A stretch of DNA of 64,000 bases, from positions 62,001 through 126,000 of the forward strand of contig NZ_JAULSA010000007.1 of assembly GCF_030518235.1 (NCBI RefSeq), given 5' to 3'. Both the position numbers and the translations under genes were made by a program. This document shows, in pieces, positions 27,383 to 36,239 of this stretch. Below the pieces are notes generated by a model that was not told where the DNA came from, did not search any database, and was given only the letters and a program-made list of their open reading frames with translations. Within the stretch, counting starts at the first letter, position 1. Every line of letters begins with the position of its first letter. The DNA is from Saccharibacillus sp. CPCC 101409 (GTDB lineage Bacteria > Bacillota > Bacilli > Paenibacillales > Paenibacillaceae).

Positions 27383-27799
27383 ATGGACCAACAACAACTT
27401 GAACAAAAAATTACGGAAACGCTGGAGCGCAACCGTTTCGGCTCTTTCGCCACGGTCGAAGGCGGGCAGCCGAAAGTGCGTTATATGACCGTGTTTAACG
27501 AAGGACTGACCGTTTATCTGGTGACCAGCGCCAAAACGCATAAAGTCGAAGAACTCGAACAGAATCCGCGCGTCGCGCTGCTGCTGGGCTTCGAACAGGG
27601 CGGGACGCAGGACGAAGTGCAGATCGAAGGCACGGCCGAGATTACCAAAGACGACGATCTGCGCAAAAAGCTGTGGAACGACGCGTTCGAGCAGTGGCTC
27701 GAAGGACCGGAAGACCCGAACTATGTCGTGCTGAAGATTACGCCGAAGCGCGCCGAGTACGCCAAGAACAAGCATGAAGTCGAAGTCTGGGAAGGCTGA
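27383..27799 (+). CDS. Pyridoxamine 5'-phosphate oxidase-fold protein (general stress type)
   Basis: Split-barrel flavin/heme-binding protein of 138 residues, similar to the Bacillus general stress proteins of the PNPOx-like family. The N-terminal half has NRFGSFATVEGGQPKVRYM and the S-A-K-T-H-K-V-E-E-L segment; the later VQIEGTAEI and PNYVVLKITPKRAEY complete the barrel. The protein is too short and divergent for true PdxH, so a biosynthetic role is not assigned. ATG 27383 follows TAGGAGG. It is a single gene with a strong terminator behind it. Confidence 0.88.
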   Translation: MDQQQLEQKITETLERNRFGSFATVEGGQPKVRYMTVFNEGLTVYLVTSAKTHKVEELEQNPRVALLLGFEQGGTQDEVQIEGTAEITKDDDLRKKLWNDAFEQWLEGPEDPNYVVLKITPKRAEYAKNKHEVEVWEG

Positions 27800-27848
27800 T
27801 CGCTTTTTCTTTTTTTAAAGCATCGGAACGTCTCATATAGAACGCCGA

Positions 27849-27891
27849 AAGCTCCCGACCGGATGAAAAGTTCCGGCGGGAGCTTTTTTTG
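27849..27891 (+). terminator. Terminator after the PNPOx-like gene
   Basis: AAAGCTCCCG-CCGG pairs with CCGG-CGGGAGCTTT, followed by TTTT. Confidence 0.9.
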
Positions 27892-28088
27892 TATGCGGAA
27901 AAAGCTGCGAATAAAATCGAAAAATGCCGATATACAAATAAGACGCGAAATAAAAATAGATATAAAAACCCTGTTTCTAATTCATTTGGTATGGGTAATA
28001 ACCCGAAAATCGCTCGCTTGCTTTCTGGGTCCAAAGAATCATAAAATTAGAGTGGCATTTTAAGATATACGAGGGGGTTTCCTCAGGG

Positions 28089-29150
28089 ATGAACCATATA
28101 TGCAGCACCTGCATGCCTGTCAGACCGATCGAAGATTGGGGTACCGTATACTTGCGTCCGATCGGTCAGATGCTGGGCCGGCTGATCGAAGAACAAGGCT
28201 GGGCATGCGGACGTGAACAGGGGAACAAGAACAGTCTGTTTTTTTCGTATACGAGCAAGGAACAATTTCTGGACATGGCGGAATGGCTGAACAGCCTGCC
28301 GGTCGAGTGGACCGATGCGCTGGAAGTGAAGATCGCAGGGGAGAACAGCCGTCCGGAACTGCTGCCGTGGCTTCCGTTTACGCAGTTGGCCGCAAGATTC
28401 CAGCATATGGACATGGTCGGGATTATTACGCGGGAGCGGTTTACGAGCTTTCTGCAGCCGATCGTCGATCATGGCGAAAATATCGTCGCTTACGAATTCC
28501 TGCTGCGTCCCGCGCCGGGCGAAGCTTCGTTCAATCCGTTCGAACTGTTCGACGTGGCGCGCCGCACCGGGATGCACTCGTTTCTGGACCGCTCCGCGCG
28601 AATCTCGGCGATCCGACGAAGTTCGGAAGTGCTGCCCAAAGGGATCAAGCGGTTTATCAACTTCCTGCCGTCGTCGATCTATAATCCCGAATACTGCCTG
28701 ACGCACACCTTCGCCGCGATTCAGCGCTACGACCTGGACCCGCAGGACTTTGTGTTCGAAGTGGTGGAAACGGAAAAAATCAACGATATGGCCCATCTTC
28801 AGCGCATCTTCAACGTGTACCGTTCGCGCGGCATCTCGGTTGCGCTGGACGATGTGGGCTCCGGCTATTCGACGCCCGAGCTGCTCAGCCTGCTGAAGCC
28901 GGATTACGTCAAGATCGACCGCGGCCTGATCGACCGGTGCGACGAGTCGCCGGAGAAACAGCGCAAGATTCGCGAGATCGTCGAGCGTTCGGAAGAATTC
29001 GGCGGCCGCGTGCTGGCGGAAGGCATCGAGCGGCGCGGAGAGTACGAATACTGCCTGAGCAGCGGAATCCCGCTTGCGCAGGGCTATTTGTTCGGACGTC
29101 CGCAGGCCGAGCCGGCGGCGGCCGGTCCGGTCGGACATCAGGCTTTATAA
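28089..29150 (+). CDS. EAL-domain cyclic-di-GMP phosphodiesterase
   Basis: Soluble 353-residue protein. The N-terminal 110 residues start with MNHICSTCMP and contain CGREQGNKNSLFF; they match no domain I can name. The EAL domain covers about 112-340: TSFLQPIVD, YEFLLRP in place of EAL, INFLPSSI, VFEVVETE, LDDVGSGYS, VKIDRGLI, AEGIE and AQGYLFGRP. All metal- and base-contacting residues I expect (Glu, Asn, Glu, Asp-Asp, Lys, Glu, Gln) are present, so it is probably an active c-di-GMP hydrolase. Start ATG 28089 follows GAGGGGG at some distance. It opposes the diguanylate cyclase encoded at 56661. Confidence 0.9.
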   Translation: MNHICSTCMPVRPIEDWGTVYLRPIGQMLGRLIEEQGWACGREQGNKNSLFFSYTSKEQFLDMAEWLNSLPVEWTDALEVKIAGENSRPELLPWLPFTQLAARFQHMDMVGIITRERFTSFLQPIVDHGENIVAYEFLLRPAPGEASFNPFELFDVARRTGMHSFLDRSARISAIRRSSEVLPKGIKRFINFLPSSIYNPEYCLTHTFAAIQRYDLDPQDFVFEVVETEKINDMAHLQRIFNVYRSRGISVALDDVGSGYSTPELLSLLKPDYVKIDRGLIDRCDESPEKQRKIREIVERSEEFGGRVLAEGIERRGEYEYCLSSGIPLAQGYLFGRPQAEPAAAGPVGHQAL

Positions 29151-29231
29151 ACGCCGCCGATTCGCGTCCGGGAATTCCGCGATATACGGAACGTTTGAAA
29201 TTCGGGACTTCGCTATCCGCCGTTCAGGGCG

Positions 29232-29272
29232 TGTCTTCAAACCTCGAAGGAAGCAGATTTGGTTTGAAGACA
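29232..29272. repeat. Perfect 12-bp inverted repeat between the EAL gene and uppP
   Basis: TGTCTTCAAACC (29232-29243) and GGTTTGAAGACA (29261-29272) with a 17-nt loop. It is not directly followed by a T-run; GTCTTTTTTT comes about 25 nt later. It may terminate the EAL transcript or serve as an operator. Confidence 0.5.
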
Positions 29273-29431
29273 TGCGCTTGGGGGAAGGCGAAGTCTTTTT
29301 TTGGCGCTTGCCCGGGCCGTCCGGGCGGGTTTGCAAGAAGCGGTTCGGGTTTCAAATAGCCGCGGCCTATGTTAAGTTAGAGAAATGTGTAGAGTGTTAT
29401 ACATAGAATTTGCATGGAAAGTGGGAGAACG

Positions 29432-30244
29432 ATGGAAGACGCATGGCTGTGGCTGAAATATCTGATTCTGGGCATTGTGCAGGGCGTAACCGAGCCGATC
29501 CCGGTCTCGTCCAGCGGACACCTGATTATCGCGCAGCGGCTGCTCGGGGTGGAGCAGGCCGGACTGACGTTTGAAATTCTGACCAATACGGCTTCGCTGC
29601 TGGCAATCGCTTTTATTTATCGGCACGATATCGGACGGCTCGTCTCGGGAACGTGGAATTACCTGCGCACGCGCGAGCAGGTATACCGGTCGGACTTTAT
29701 GTTCGTGGTTTACGTGATTATCGGCACGATCCCGGCGGTGGTCGTCGGGCTGCTGTTCAAAGACTGGATCGAAGACACGTTCTCGTCGGTCAAGACCGTC
29801 GCGATCGCGCTGCTGTTCACGGGCGTCGCCCTGTGGCTGATCCGCAATATGCGCGGCCGCAAGCAGGACGGCGACCTCAAAGCGCGCGATGCGCTGCTGG
29901 TCGGTCTCGCCCAGGCGGTCGCGCTGATTCCCGGCGTCAGCCGCTCCGGCTCGACGGTGATCGCGTCGATCGCGACGGGCATGAAGCAGGACACGGCGCT
30001 GCGATTCTCGTTTATGCTGTATATCCCGGTCAGCCTCGGCGCGATCGTGCTGGGGCTGCCGGACATTATCAGCACGTCCGAAGCGCCGGGTATGCTGTGG
30101 CCTTACGTCCTGGCGTTCGCCGCGACCCTGATCGTGACCTACTTTGCGATGAGATGGTTTATGGGCATTATGGCGAAAGGCAATCTGAAGTACTTCGCGT
30201 ATTACTGCTTTGTGGCGGGGATTCTGCTGCTGGTGCTGCTGTAG
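29432..30244 (+). CDS. uppP: Undecaprenyl-diphosphatase UppP (BacA)
   Basis: Integral membrane phosphatase of 270 residues that recycles undecaprenyl pyrophosphate for cell-wall synthesis and gives bacitracin tolerance. Two signature blocks are present: QGVTEPIPVSSSGHLI near the start, a slight variant of the usual EFLPISSSGH, and ALIPGVSRSGST in the second half. About eight membrane helices follow the family pattern. ATG 29432 is chosen because GTGGGAG lies just upstream; an in-frame ATG at 29414 precedes that site. Monocistronic. Confidence 0.95.
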   Translation: MEDAWLWLKYLILGIVQGVTEPIPVSSSGHLIIAQRLLGVEQAGLTFEILTNTASLLAIAFIYRHDIGRLVSGTWNYLRTREQVYRSDFMFVVYVIIGTIPAVVVGLLFKDWIEDTFSSVKTVAIALLFTGVALWLIRNMRGRKQDGDLKARDALLVGLAQAVALIPGVSRSGSTVIASIATGMKQDTALRFSFMLYIPVSLGAIVLGLPDIISTSEAPGMLWPYVLAFAATLIVTYFAMRWFMGIMAKGNLKYFAYYCFVAGILLLVLL

Positions 30245-30293
30245 GCCGCGCCCGGGCGGCGCAGCAGCTTGCGGCGCGCAAGCGGGACACGCC

Positions 30294-30677
30294 CTAGAAC
30301 TTGAGTTCTTCCCGGTTGAGCTGCGTTTCCATCACGTCGTACAAAGCCAGTTTATAATTGATTTTATCGAGATTGAGGTACAGCTCTTTGATGCTGCGCT
30401 CAATCTCTTTTTTGTGCTGCAGCATCATTTGTTTGCGCTCGGGGATCGTGGTATCTCCTTCTTTGTAGAGGTAAACGTATTGCTGGATCTGGGCGATCGG
30501 CATGCCGGTAGCCCGCAGCGCGGTCACAAACTGCACCCAGCTGAGATCTTCGTCGTCGTACAGCCGCTTGCCTCCTTCGTCCCTTTTTACATGCGGAAGC
30601 AGTCCTTCTTTCTCGTAATAACGCAGCGTGGGAGCGGGCAGTCCCGTTATTTCGGTAACTTCTTTGATGCTGATCAT
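30294..30677 (-). CDS. MerR family transcriptional regulator
   Basis: DNA-binding regulator of 127 residues. The N-terminal winged helix-turn-helix reads ISIKEVTEITGLPAPTLRYYEKEGLLP, then GGKRLYDDEDLSWVQFVTALRATGMPI, followed by a long dimerisation helix. There are no cysteines for metal sensing, so it belongs to the organic-signal or redox-type branch like the AdhR/YraB group that often sits beside aldo-keto reductases. ATG 30677 follows AAGGAA. Divergent from the reductase at 30912, whose promoter has a MerR-type layout. Confidence 0.92.
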   Translation of the reverse strand: MISIKEVTEITGLPAPTLRYYEKEGLLPHVKRDEGGKRLYDDEDLSWVQFVTALRATGMPIAQIQQYVYLYKEGDTTIPERKQMMLQHKKEIERSIKELYLNLDKINYKLALYDVMETQLNREELKF

Positions 30678-30837
30678 TTTGCGGTTCCTTCTTTCTTTTG
30701 ATTAAAGTGCACTTTAATATCGGATAGCGGACGTATTGAGATTACGGCCAAAAGAAGCGCGAATTTTTAGCCGTTTTACAGTGAATTTCGCTATTTCTCT
30801 ATGATTAATAGATCATTGCATGAACGAAAATAGAAGC

Positions 30838-30868
30838 TTGACTTCAAGTTTACTTGATTGCTTATGCT
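30838..30868 (+). promoter_or_regulatory. MerR-type promoter of the aldo-keto reductase gene
   Basis: TTGACT (30838-30843) and TATGCT (30863-30868) are 19 nt apart, the over-long spacing that MerR activators correct. The spacer starts with the palindrome TCAAGT-TT-ACTTGA (30844-30857). A second palindrome, ATTAAAGTGCACTTTAAT, lies at about 30701-30718 near the merR start. Confidence 0.8.
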
Positions 30869-30911
30869 GTGTACAGAACGGAAATCATAGAACCGAGAGG
30901 ACGGATTGGAT

Positions 30912-31850
<939 letters not shown>

Positions 31851-31914
31851 GCGCGGAAGGCCGGCATTGTCTGGACCGGTGCGGACCGAAGCAGGCATGG
31901 AGGACGGATAACGT

Positions 31915-32202
31915 TCAGTCCGAAGCCGTCATCTTTTTCGTCATGAATATCGTGAAGCAGATCAGGGCGATAGCGGCGGAAATCGTGATGCCGTTGTAAG
32001 CCTGCTCGGAACTCAGCGCAAACCAAAACAGATATTCGTTCGCCCCGCCGCCCGTATAGACGCGAAGCAGCAGTAGGGCGTTGCCCAGAGACAGGAAAAT
32101 CAGAATCAGCAAAGCGTCTTGAAGCTTATGCTCGCTTTGCAGCAGCACGGCAAGCAGAATAACGAGGCAGAACAGAACGACAAAGAAAAATAGGATTTCC
32201 AT
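31915..32202 (-). CDS. Small integral membrane protein (95 aa)
   Basis: Unrecognised. ATG 32202 is preceded by GGAAAGGAA. The protein is nearly all hydrophobic, with three predicted membrane segments: residues 1-21, 28-48 and about 73-87. A short loop in between contains YTGGGANEYLFWF, and the tail is KKMTASD. It may be a subunit or accessory protein for an unknown membrane process. It converges with the aldo-keto reductase gene and starts at the edge of the accessory patch at 32.2-33.4 kb. Confidence 0.7.
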   Translation of the reverse strand: MEILFFFVVLFCLVILLAVLLQSEHKLQDALLILIFLSLGNALLLLRVYTGGGANEYLFWFALSSEQAYNGITISAAIALICFTIFMTKKMTASD

Positions 32203-32267
32203 GGGGCAGATTCCTTTCCGTTTTAAGTATTTTCGCGATAAAAAAACAGGATACTTTTGTATTCGGT

Positions 32268-32498
32268 CAGATTGTCGAGAAACGATTTGATGTAAACCTA
32301 AGACGAATCTAAAATAGCTGCGTATAGGTCCTTATTCAGGCTTAATCTTACTCTTTCGAGAAAATAACTACGCTCATACCATTATTTCGAGCTTTTTCAC
32401 TTCGATTCGGCCTCTAGCTCCCGAATAGCTGCACCTGCGTCGCTATTTGAAGAAACGGAAGCATTTTGGACCAAATAAGTGTACGTATGCCGCTATTT
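32268..32498. repeat. Four-unit intergenic repeat element, family A, copy 2 (inverted)
   Basis: Reverse complement of the 6.4-kb element. Units lie at 32312-32336, 32362-32387, 32423-32448 and 32473-32498, so start spacings are 50, 61 and 50 bp. The outer TTGTCGAGAAACGATTTGATGTAAACCTAA end (here shortened to its first part, 32271 onward) matches the right end of copy 1. The opposite terminal repeat was not found. Confidence 0.85.
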
Positions 32499-32515
32499 TT
32501 CGTTTGGGATCTTGC

Positions 32516-32543
32516 CCCGCTTTGCTGCCGGCAGCAAAGCGGG
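32516..32543. repeat. Perfect 28-bp palindrome
   Basis: CCCGCTTTGCTGCC followed immediately by its own reverse complement, with no spacer. A TTCTTTTTTTT stretch starts about 12 nt later. It lies between the family A element and the RHS remnant. Confidence 0.7.
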
Positions 32544-32581
32544 AAGGAGGAGTCTTCTTTTTTTTACCAATTTGTCGCCGA

Positions 32582-32719
32582 AAAGTCACGCAAAACAACG
32601 CGCACGCCGCGCTGTCGCAGGTGCTTATGGAAACGAACGCCTCCGGAACGCCGCAGTCCTTGTACATGTATGGCCTAGGCCCGATCGGACGCCAAGACGC
32701 AGCCGGTAACTATGTACAG
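32582..32719 (+). pseudogene. RHS/YD-repeat protein fragment
   Basis: About 46 codons read ALSQVLMETNASGTPQSLY, then MYGLGPIGRQDAAGNYVQ, closely following the conserved core just before the C-terminal toxin junction of RHS/WapA proteins (Y-G-L-G-x-I-G-R-x-D-A-x-G-N-Y). There is no start codon of its own and nothing RHS-like before or after it, so this is a decayed remnant. The intact gene may exist elsewhere in the genome. Confidence 0.75.
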
Positions 32720-32864
32720 AGTACAAATTGCAAATCCGACAATTCCGGAATTGTATTATGGCTGTCCGGATAGATGGAGAGCACTGGATGAAGCTTTTGA
32801 AATACCGTTAGTTCATTGTCCTAAATGCAAGAGTCCGCTGCCTGGACATTCGATTTGGGTATAG
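32712..32864 (+). CDS. Hypothetical 50-aa protein with CPKC motif
   Basis: Unrecognised and too short for most gene callers. The frame opens at ATG 32712, inside the end of the RHS remnant in another frame, and ends at TAG 32864. The product contains IANPTIPELYYGCPDRWR in the first half and VHCPKCKSPLPGHSIWV at the end; the CPKC pair plus an earlier Cys hints at a small zinc ribbon or a fragment of a larger protein. No good ribosome site is visible. Its composition looks like real protein rather than shadow sequence. Confidence 0.4.
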   Translation: MYRVQIANPTIPELYYGCPDRWRALDEAFEIPLVHCPKCKSPLPGHSIWV

Positions 32865-32929
32865 TATGTTCGTATAGAAGCGGGCGATAAAGATGCCAGT
32901 CCTGCTTACTCACACAAGGGCGGTGGAAC

Positions 32930-33421
32930 ATGAACGGATTCATTGTATGGATGATCGTCATCAATACGTTATATTGGCTGGTCTGCTGTCTTGGGACAGC
33001 CCATGCGGTTCGTTTCCTGCCCGGGTCCTGGTATGAGAAAAACGATTGGTTCTTCGCGGAGCGTTCTTTTGAAAGGAAATTATATAAAAAGGTCCGCATC
33101 GATCGGTGGAAAGACAGGCTTCCGGAAGGCGGGGGATTATGGAAATTTCAAAAGAAAACGCTCCATGAGAAAATCACGTTGGAGTATGCGGATAAATTCA
33201 TTTTAGAAACGAAATACGGGGAAGTCGGGCATTTGGCCATGGCGATCCTGGGCTTTGCCTGCATAGGAGTGAATCCGGGCGATTACGCGCTTATGGCGTT
33301 CATGTGTGCGGGAATCAATCTGATCGTTCAGATCCCGTTTTGCTTGATTCAGAGGTACAACCGGCCGCGGCTGATTCGTTTGAGATCGCATTTGGCGCAT
33401 AGAAGCAAGAACGGGGCCTGA
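32930..33421 (+). CDS. CrtO-like acyltransferase family membrane protein
   Basis: Membrane protein of 163 residues resembling the glycosyl-diaponeurosporenoate acyltransferase (CrtO) family of staphyloxanthin biosynthesis in overall length and layout. It has an N-terminal membrane helix (residues 5-28), a basic middle with RIDRWKDRLPEGG, a FILETKYGEVGHLAM segment, a second hydrophobic region, and the conserved end IQRYNRPRLIRL. No carotenoid genes are nearby, so the substrate is uncertain; transfer of an acyl group to a lipid-linked sugar is the family role. ATG 32930 has a GGCGGTGGA site. Composition is less GC-rich than most of the window. Confidence 0.72.
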   Translation: MNGFIVWMIVINTLYWLVCCLGTAHAVRFLPGSWYEKNDWFFAERSFERKLYKKVRIDRWKDRLPEGGGLWKFQKKTLHEKITLEYADKFILETKYGEVGHLAMAILGFACIGVNPGDYALMAFMCAGINLIVQIPFCLIQRYNRPRLIRLRSHLAHRSKNGA

Positions 33422-33442
33422 TGCGACAAAAGGTTCCGAGCA

Positions 33443-33488
33443 GCAAAAAAAGTCCGGCATCCTCCAAAAGGAGCCGGACTTTTTTTGC
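33443..33488. terminator. Bidirectional terminator
   Basis: GCAAAAAAAGTCCGGC pairs with GCCGGACTTTTTTTGC around a CTCC/GGAG inner stem. It separates the CrtO-like gene from the convergent polyamine operon. Confidence 0.9.
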
Positions 33489-33495
33489 ATAACCT

Positions 33496-34638
33496 TTAAG
33501 ACAACCGCGAACTGTAATCCTCGAACTTAAACTCGCGAATCACCTTAATCCCTTCTTCGTCATTGTAAGACGCGATCGAAGGGAGGTTGACGCCGTTGAA
33601 CATATGGTTCTTGACCATCGTGTAATGCGCCATATCGCCGAAGACCAGCTTGTCGCCGACTTCCAGCGGACGGTCGAACGAGTAGTCGCCGATCACGTCG
33701 CCGGCCAGGCAGGTCATGCCGCCGAGGCGGTACGTGATCGCTTTCTCGCCCGGCATGCCGGCGCCCGCGATGTTCGGGCGGTAAGGCATCGCCAGTACGT
33801 CCGGCATATGGCATTCCGCCGATGTGTCGAGGATGGCGATGTCCATGCCGTTTTTGATCGTGTCGAGCACGGTCGCCACCAGGTAGCCCGTGTTCAGCGC
33901 GATCGCTTCGCCCGGCTCCAGATACACCTGCACGTCGTACTTGTCGCGCGCGAATTCGATGCAGCGGATCAGGCGCTCGACGTCGTAGTCGGGACGCGTG
34001 ATATGGTGCCCGCCGCCGAAGTTCAGCCATTTCATTTTCGAAATAAGATGACCGAACTTCTCGTCGACAACCTTGAGCGTGTTCTCCAGCGTGTCGGAGT
34101 TCTGCTCGCACATCGTGTGGAAATGCAGGCCGTCGATGCCTTCGAGATCCGATTCGTCGAAGTTCTCCAGCGTGATGCCCATGCGGGAGTACGGCGAGCA
34201 GGGATCGTACAGCGGCACTTCAAGCTCCGAATATTCCGGGTTGATGCGCAGGCCCACTTCGATCTTGCGGCCCGGGTAGTTCAGGACTTTGTCTTTGAAC
34301 TTGCGCCACTGGGCGAACGAGTTGAACACGATGTGGTCGGTATAGCTCAGCAGCTCGTCGAACTCGCGATCCACGTAAGCCGGCGCGTACACATGCACTT
34401 CTTTGCCCATTTTCTCGTAACCCAGACGCGCTTCGAACAGCGAACTGGACGTCACGCCCGCCAGATATTTGCCGACCAGGGGATACTCCGCGAACATGGA
34501 GAAGCCTTTCTGGGCGAGCAGGATCTTGGCGCCGGTGCGCTCCTGAACGGAGCCGAGCAGCTCCAGGTTATTGGTGAGCAGGCGCTCGTCCACCACGTAG
34601 CAGGGAGAAGGGACGGCGCTGAAATCGATGTCTGTCAT
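33496..34638 (-). CDS. nspC: Carboxynorspermidine/carboxyspermidine decarboxylase
   Basis: PLP-dependent fold-III decarboxylase of 380 residues that removes CO2 from carboxyspermidine or carboxynorspermidine, the last step of the alternative polyamine pathway. The PLP lysine lies in KILLAQKGFSMF; later HFHTMCEQN, the Gly-rich LNFGGGHHITRPDY phosphate site, EPGEAIALNTGYLV and GMTCLAGDVIGDY are family signatures. It starts 22 bp after the dehydrogenase gene, with a TAAGGCGTAGGAGG site, so the two are one operon. Whether the product is spermidine or norspermidine depends on the diamine supplied. Confidence 0.95.
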   Translation of the reverse strand: MTDIDFSAVPSPCYVVDERLLTNNLELLGSVQERTGAKILLAQKGFSMFAEYPLVGKYLAGVTSSSLFEARLGYEKMGKEVHVYAPAYVDREFDELLSYTDHIVFNSFAQWRKFKDKVLNYPGRKIEVGLRINPEYSELEVPLYDPCSPYSRMGITLENFDESDLEGIDGLHFHTMCEQNSDTLENTLKVVDEKFGHLISKMKWLNFGGGHHITRPDYDVERLIRCIEFARDKYDVQVYLEPGEAIALNTGYLVATVLDTIKNGMDIAILDTSAECHMPDVLAMPYRPNIAGAGMPGEKAITYRLGGMTCLAGDVIGDYSFDRPLEVGDKLVFGDMAHYTMVKNHMFNGVNLPSIASYNDEEGIKVIREFKFEDYSSRLS

Positions 34639-34660
34639 GATGAGTATGTCCTCCTACGCC

Positions 34661-35860
34661 TTAGTCCAGCAGGGTCGGCGAGAAGTCCTCTACCCACGGC
34701 AGGCCTTGTTTGTTCAGTTCTTCCATGAACGGGTCCGGATCGAACTCTTCCACGTTGTAGACGCCCGGCTTTTTCCAGAGGCCTTTGAGGACCATCATGG
34801 CGCCGATCATGGCAGGAACGCCCGTCGTGTAGGAGATCGCCTGGGAACCGACTTCGCGGTAGCATTCTTCGTGATCGCATACGTTGTACACGTAGTACGT
34901 TTTCGGTTCGCCGTTCTTGGTGCCCTGGAAAATACAGCCGATGTTCGTTTTGCCTTTCGTGCGCGGTCCGAGCGATGCCGGGTCCGGCAGAACGGCTTTC
35001 AGGAACTGAAGCGGCGCGATTTTTTGGCCTTCGAACTCGATCGGCTCGATGGAAGTCATGCCGACGTTCTCCAGCACTTTCAGGTGGTTCAGGTAGTTCT
35101 GCGAGAACGTCATCCAGAAACGGATTTTTTGCAGGCCCGGCATGTTCTCGGCAAGGGATTCCAGCTCTTCATGATAGAGGAGGTAGATATCTTTCGGTCC
35201 GATCTCCGGCAGATCGTAGACTTTTTTCTCCGACAGGGGAGGAGTCTCGATCCATTCGCCTTTTTCCCAGTAGCGGCCCTTCGCCGTGATCTCGCGGATA
35301 TTGATCTCCGGGTTGAAGTTGGTCGCGAACGGATAGCCGTGATCGCCCGCGTTGGCGTCGACGATATCGATCTGGTGAATCTCGTCGAAGTAGTGCTTGA
35401 GCGCATAGGCACTGAATACGCCGGTGACGCCCGGGTCGAAGCCGCTGCCCAGAACCGCCGTCAGGCCGGCTTTCTCGAACTTCTCGCGATAAGCCCACTG
35501 CCATTTATATTCGAATTTCGGATTGTCGAGCGGCTCGTAGTTGGCCGTGTCGAGGTAATGAACGCCCGTTTCGAGACACGCGTCCATAATCGTCAGGTCC
35601 TGATAAGGGAGCGCGACGTTGATTACGATGTCCGGCCCGAAGCTTTTGATCAGCTCCACAACCTCTTCCGTGCGGTCGGCGTCGACCTGCGCGATTGAAA
35701 TCTTCGTGCGGCCTCCGTCCAACTTATTCTTCAAAGCTTCACATTTCGACAGTGTCCGGCTCGCGATACAAATTTCCTCAAATACATCCGGATTCTGGAC
35801 ACACTTGTGCACGACAACGCTTGCTACGCCGCCGGCTCCGATAATCAATGCTTTTCCCAA
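34661..35860 (-). CDS. Carboxynorspermidine/carboxyspermidine dehydrogenase (saccharopine dehydrogenase family)
   Basis: NADPH-dependent enzyme of 399 residues that condenses a diamine (putrescine or diaminopropane) with aspartate semialdehyde. The N-terminal Rossmann motif is GKALIIGAGGVASVV; LGSGFDPGVTGVFSAY and the DANAGDHGYPFATNFNPE block are typical of this family. The start is taken as TTG 35860, directly before the Rossmann strand and behind AAGGGGGGAC; the longer in-frame extension is hydrophobic and not conserved. Coupled to the decarboxylase gene. Confidence 0.92.
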   Translation of the reverse strand: MGKALIIGAGGVASVVVHKCVQNPDVFEEICIASRTLSKCEALKNKLDGGRTKISIAQVDADRTEEVVELIKSFGPDIVINVALPYQDLTIMDACLETGVHYLDTANYEPLDNPKFEYKWQWAYREKFEKAGLTAVLGSGFDPGVTGVFSAYALKHYFDEIHQIDIVDANAGDHGYPFATNFNPEINIREITAKGRYWEKGEWIETPPLSEKKVYDLPEIGPKDIYLLYHEELESLAENMPGLQKIRFWMTFSQNYLNHLKVLENVGMTSIEPIEFEGQKIAPLQFLKAVLPDPASLGPRTKGKTNIGCIFQGTKNGEPKTYYVYNVCDHEECYREVGSQAISYTTGVPAMIGAMMVLKGLWKKPGVYNVEEFDPDPFMEELNKQGLPWVEDFSPTLLD

Positions 35861-36239
35861 AATCAGTCCCCCCTTAGTTAGTCCGTTTAAAAAATCAACA
35901 AGAAGGATTATACAAACTATTCCGCAAAAACACAAGAAAAACGTGAAAAAAACGGCGGTTTTCGGAATCGGCCCGGGATTTTAACATGGTTTTTACACAA
36001 ATCCTCAATAATCCGTCGTATTCCTCCGTTTTGTCCGTTCAGCGGATGGTTTGTCGGCCCGATCCGGACAGGGCTCGTCCATGCGAACGGGCGGCGTTCC
36101 CTGTATAGTATTACCCCTTTGCGCAAAGCGTACTCCGTTTCCCGGGTATTTGGCTTTCGGCTTGCCCGCTTCGTATAATGGAGAGAAAACGGACGGCTTG
36201 CGCAATGAAACTGCCGCTCCGGGGAGAGGAGACCGTCCG

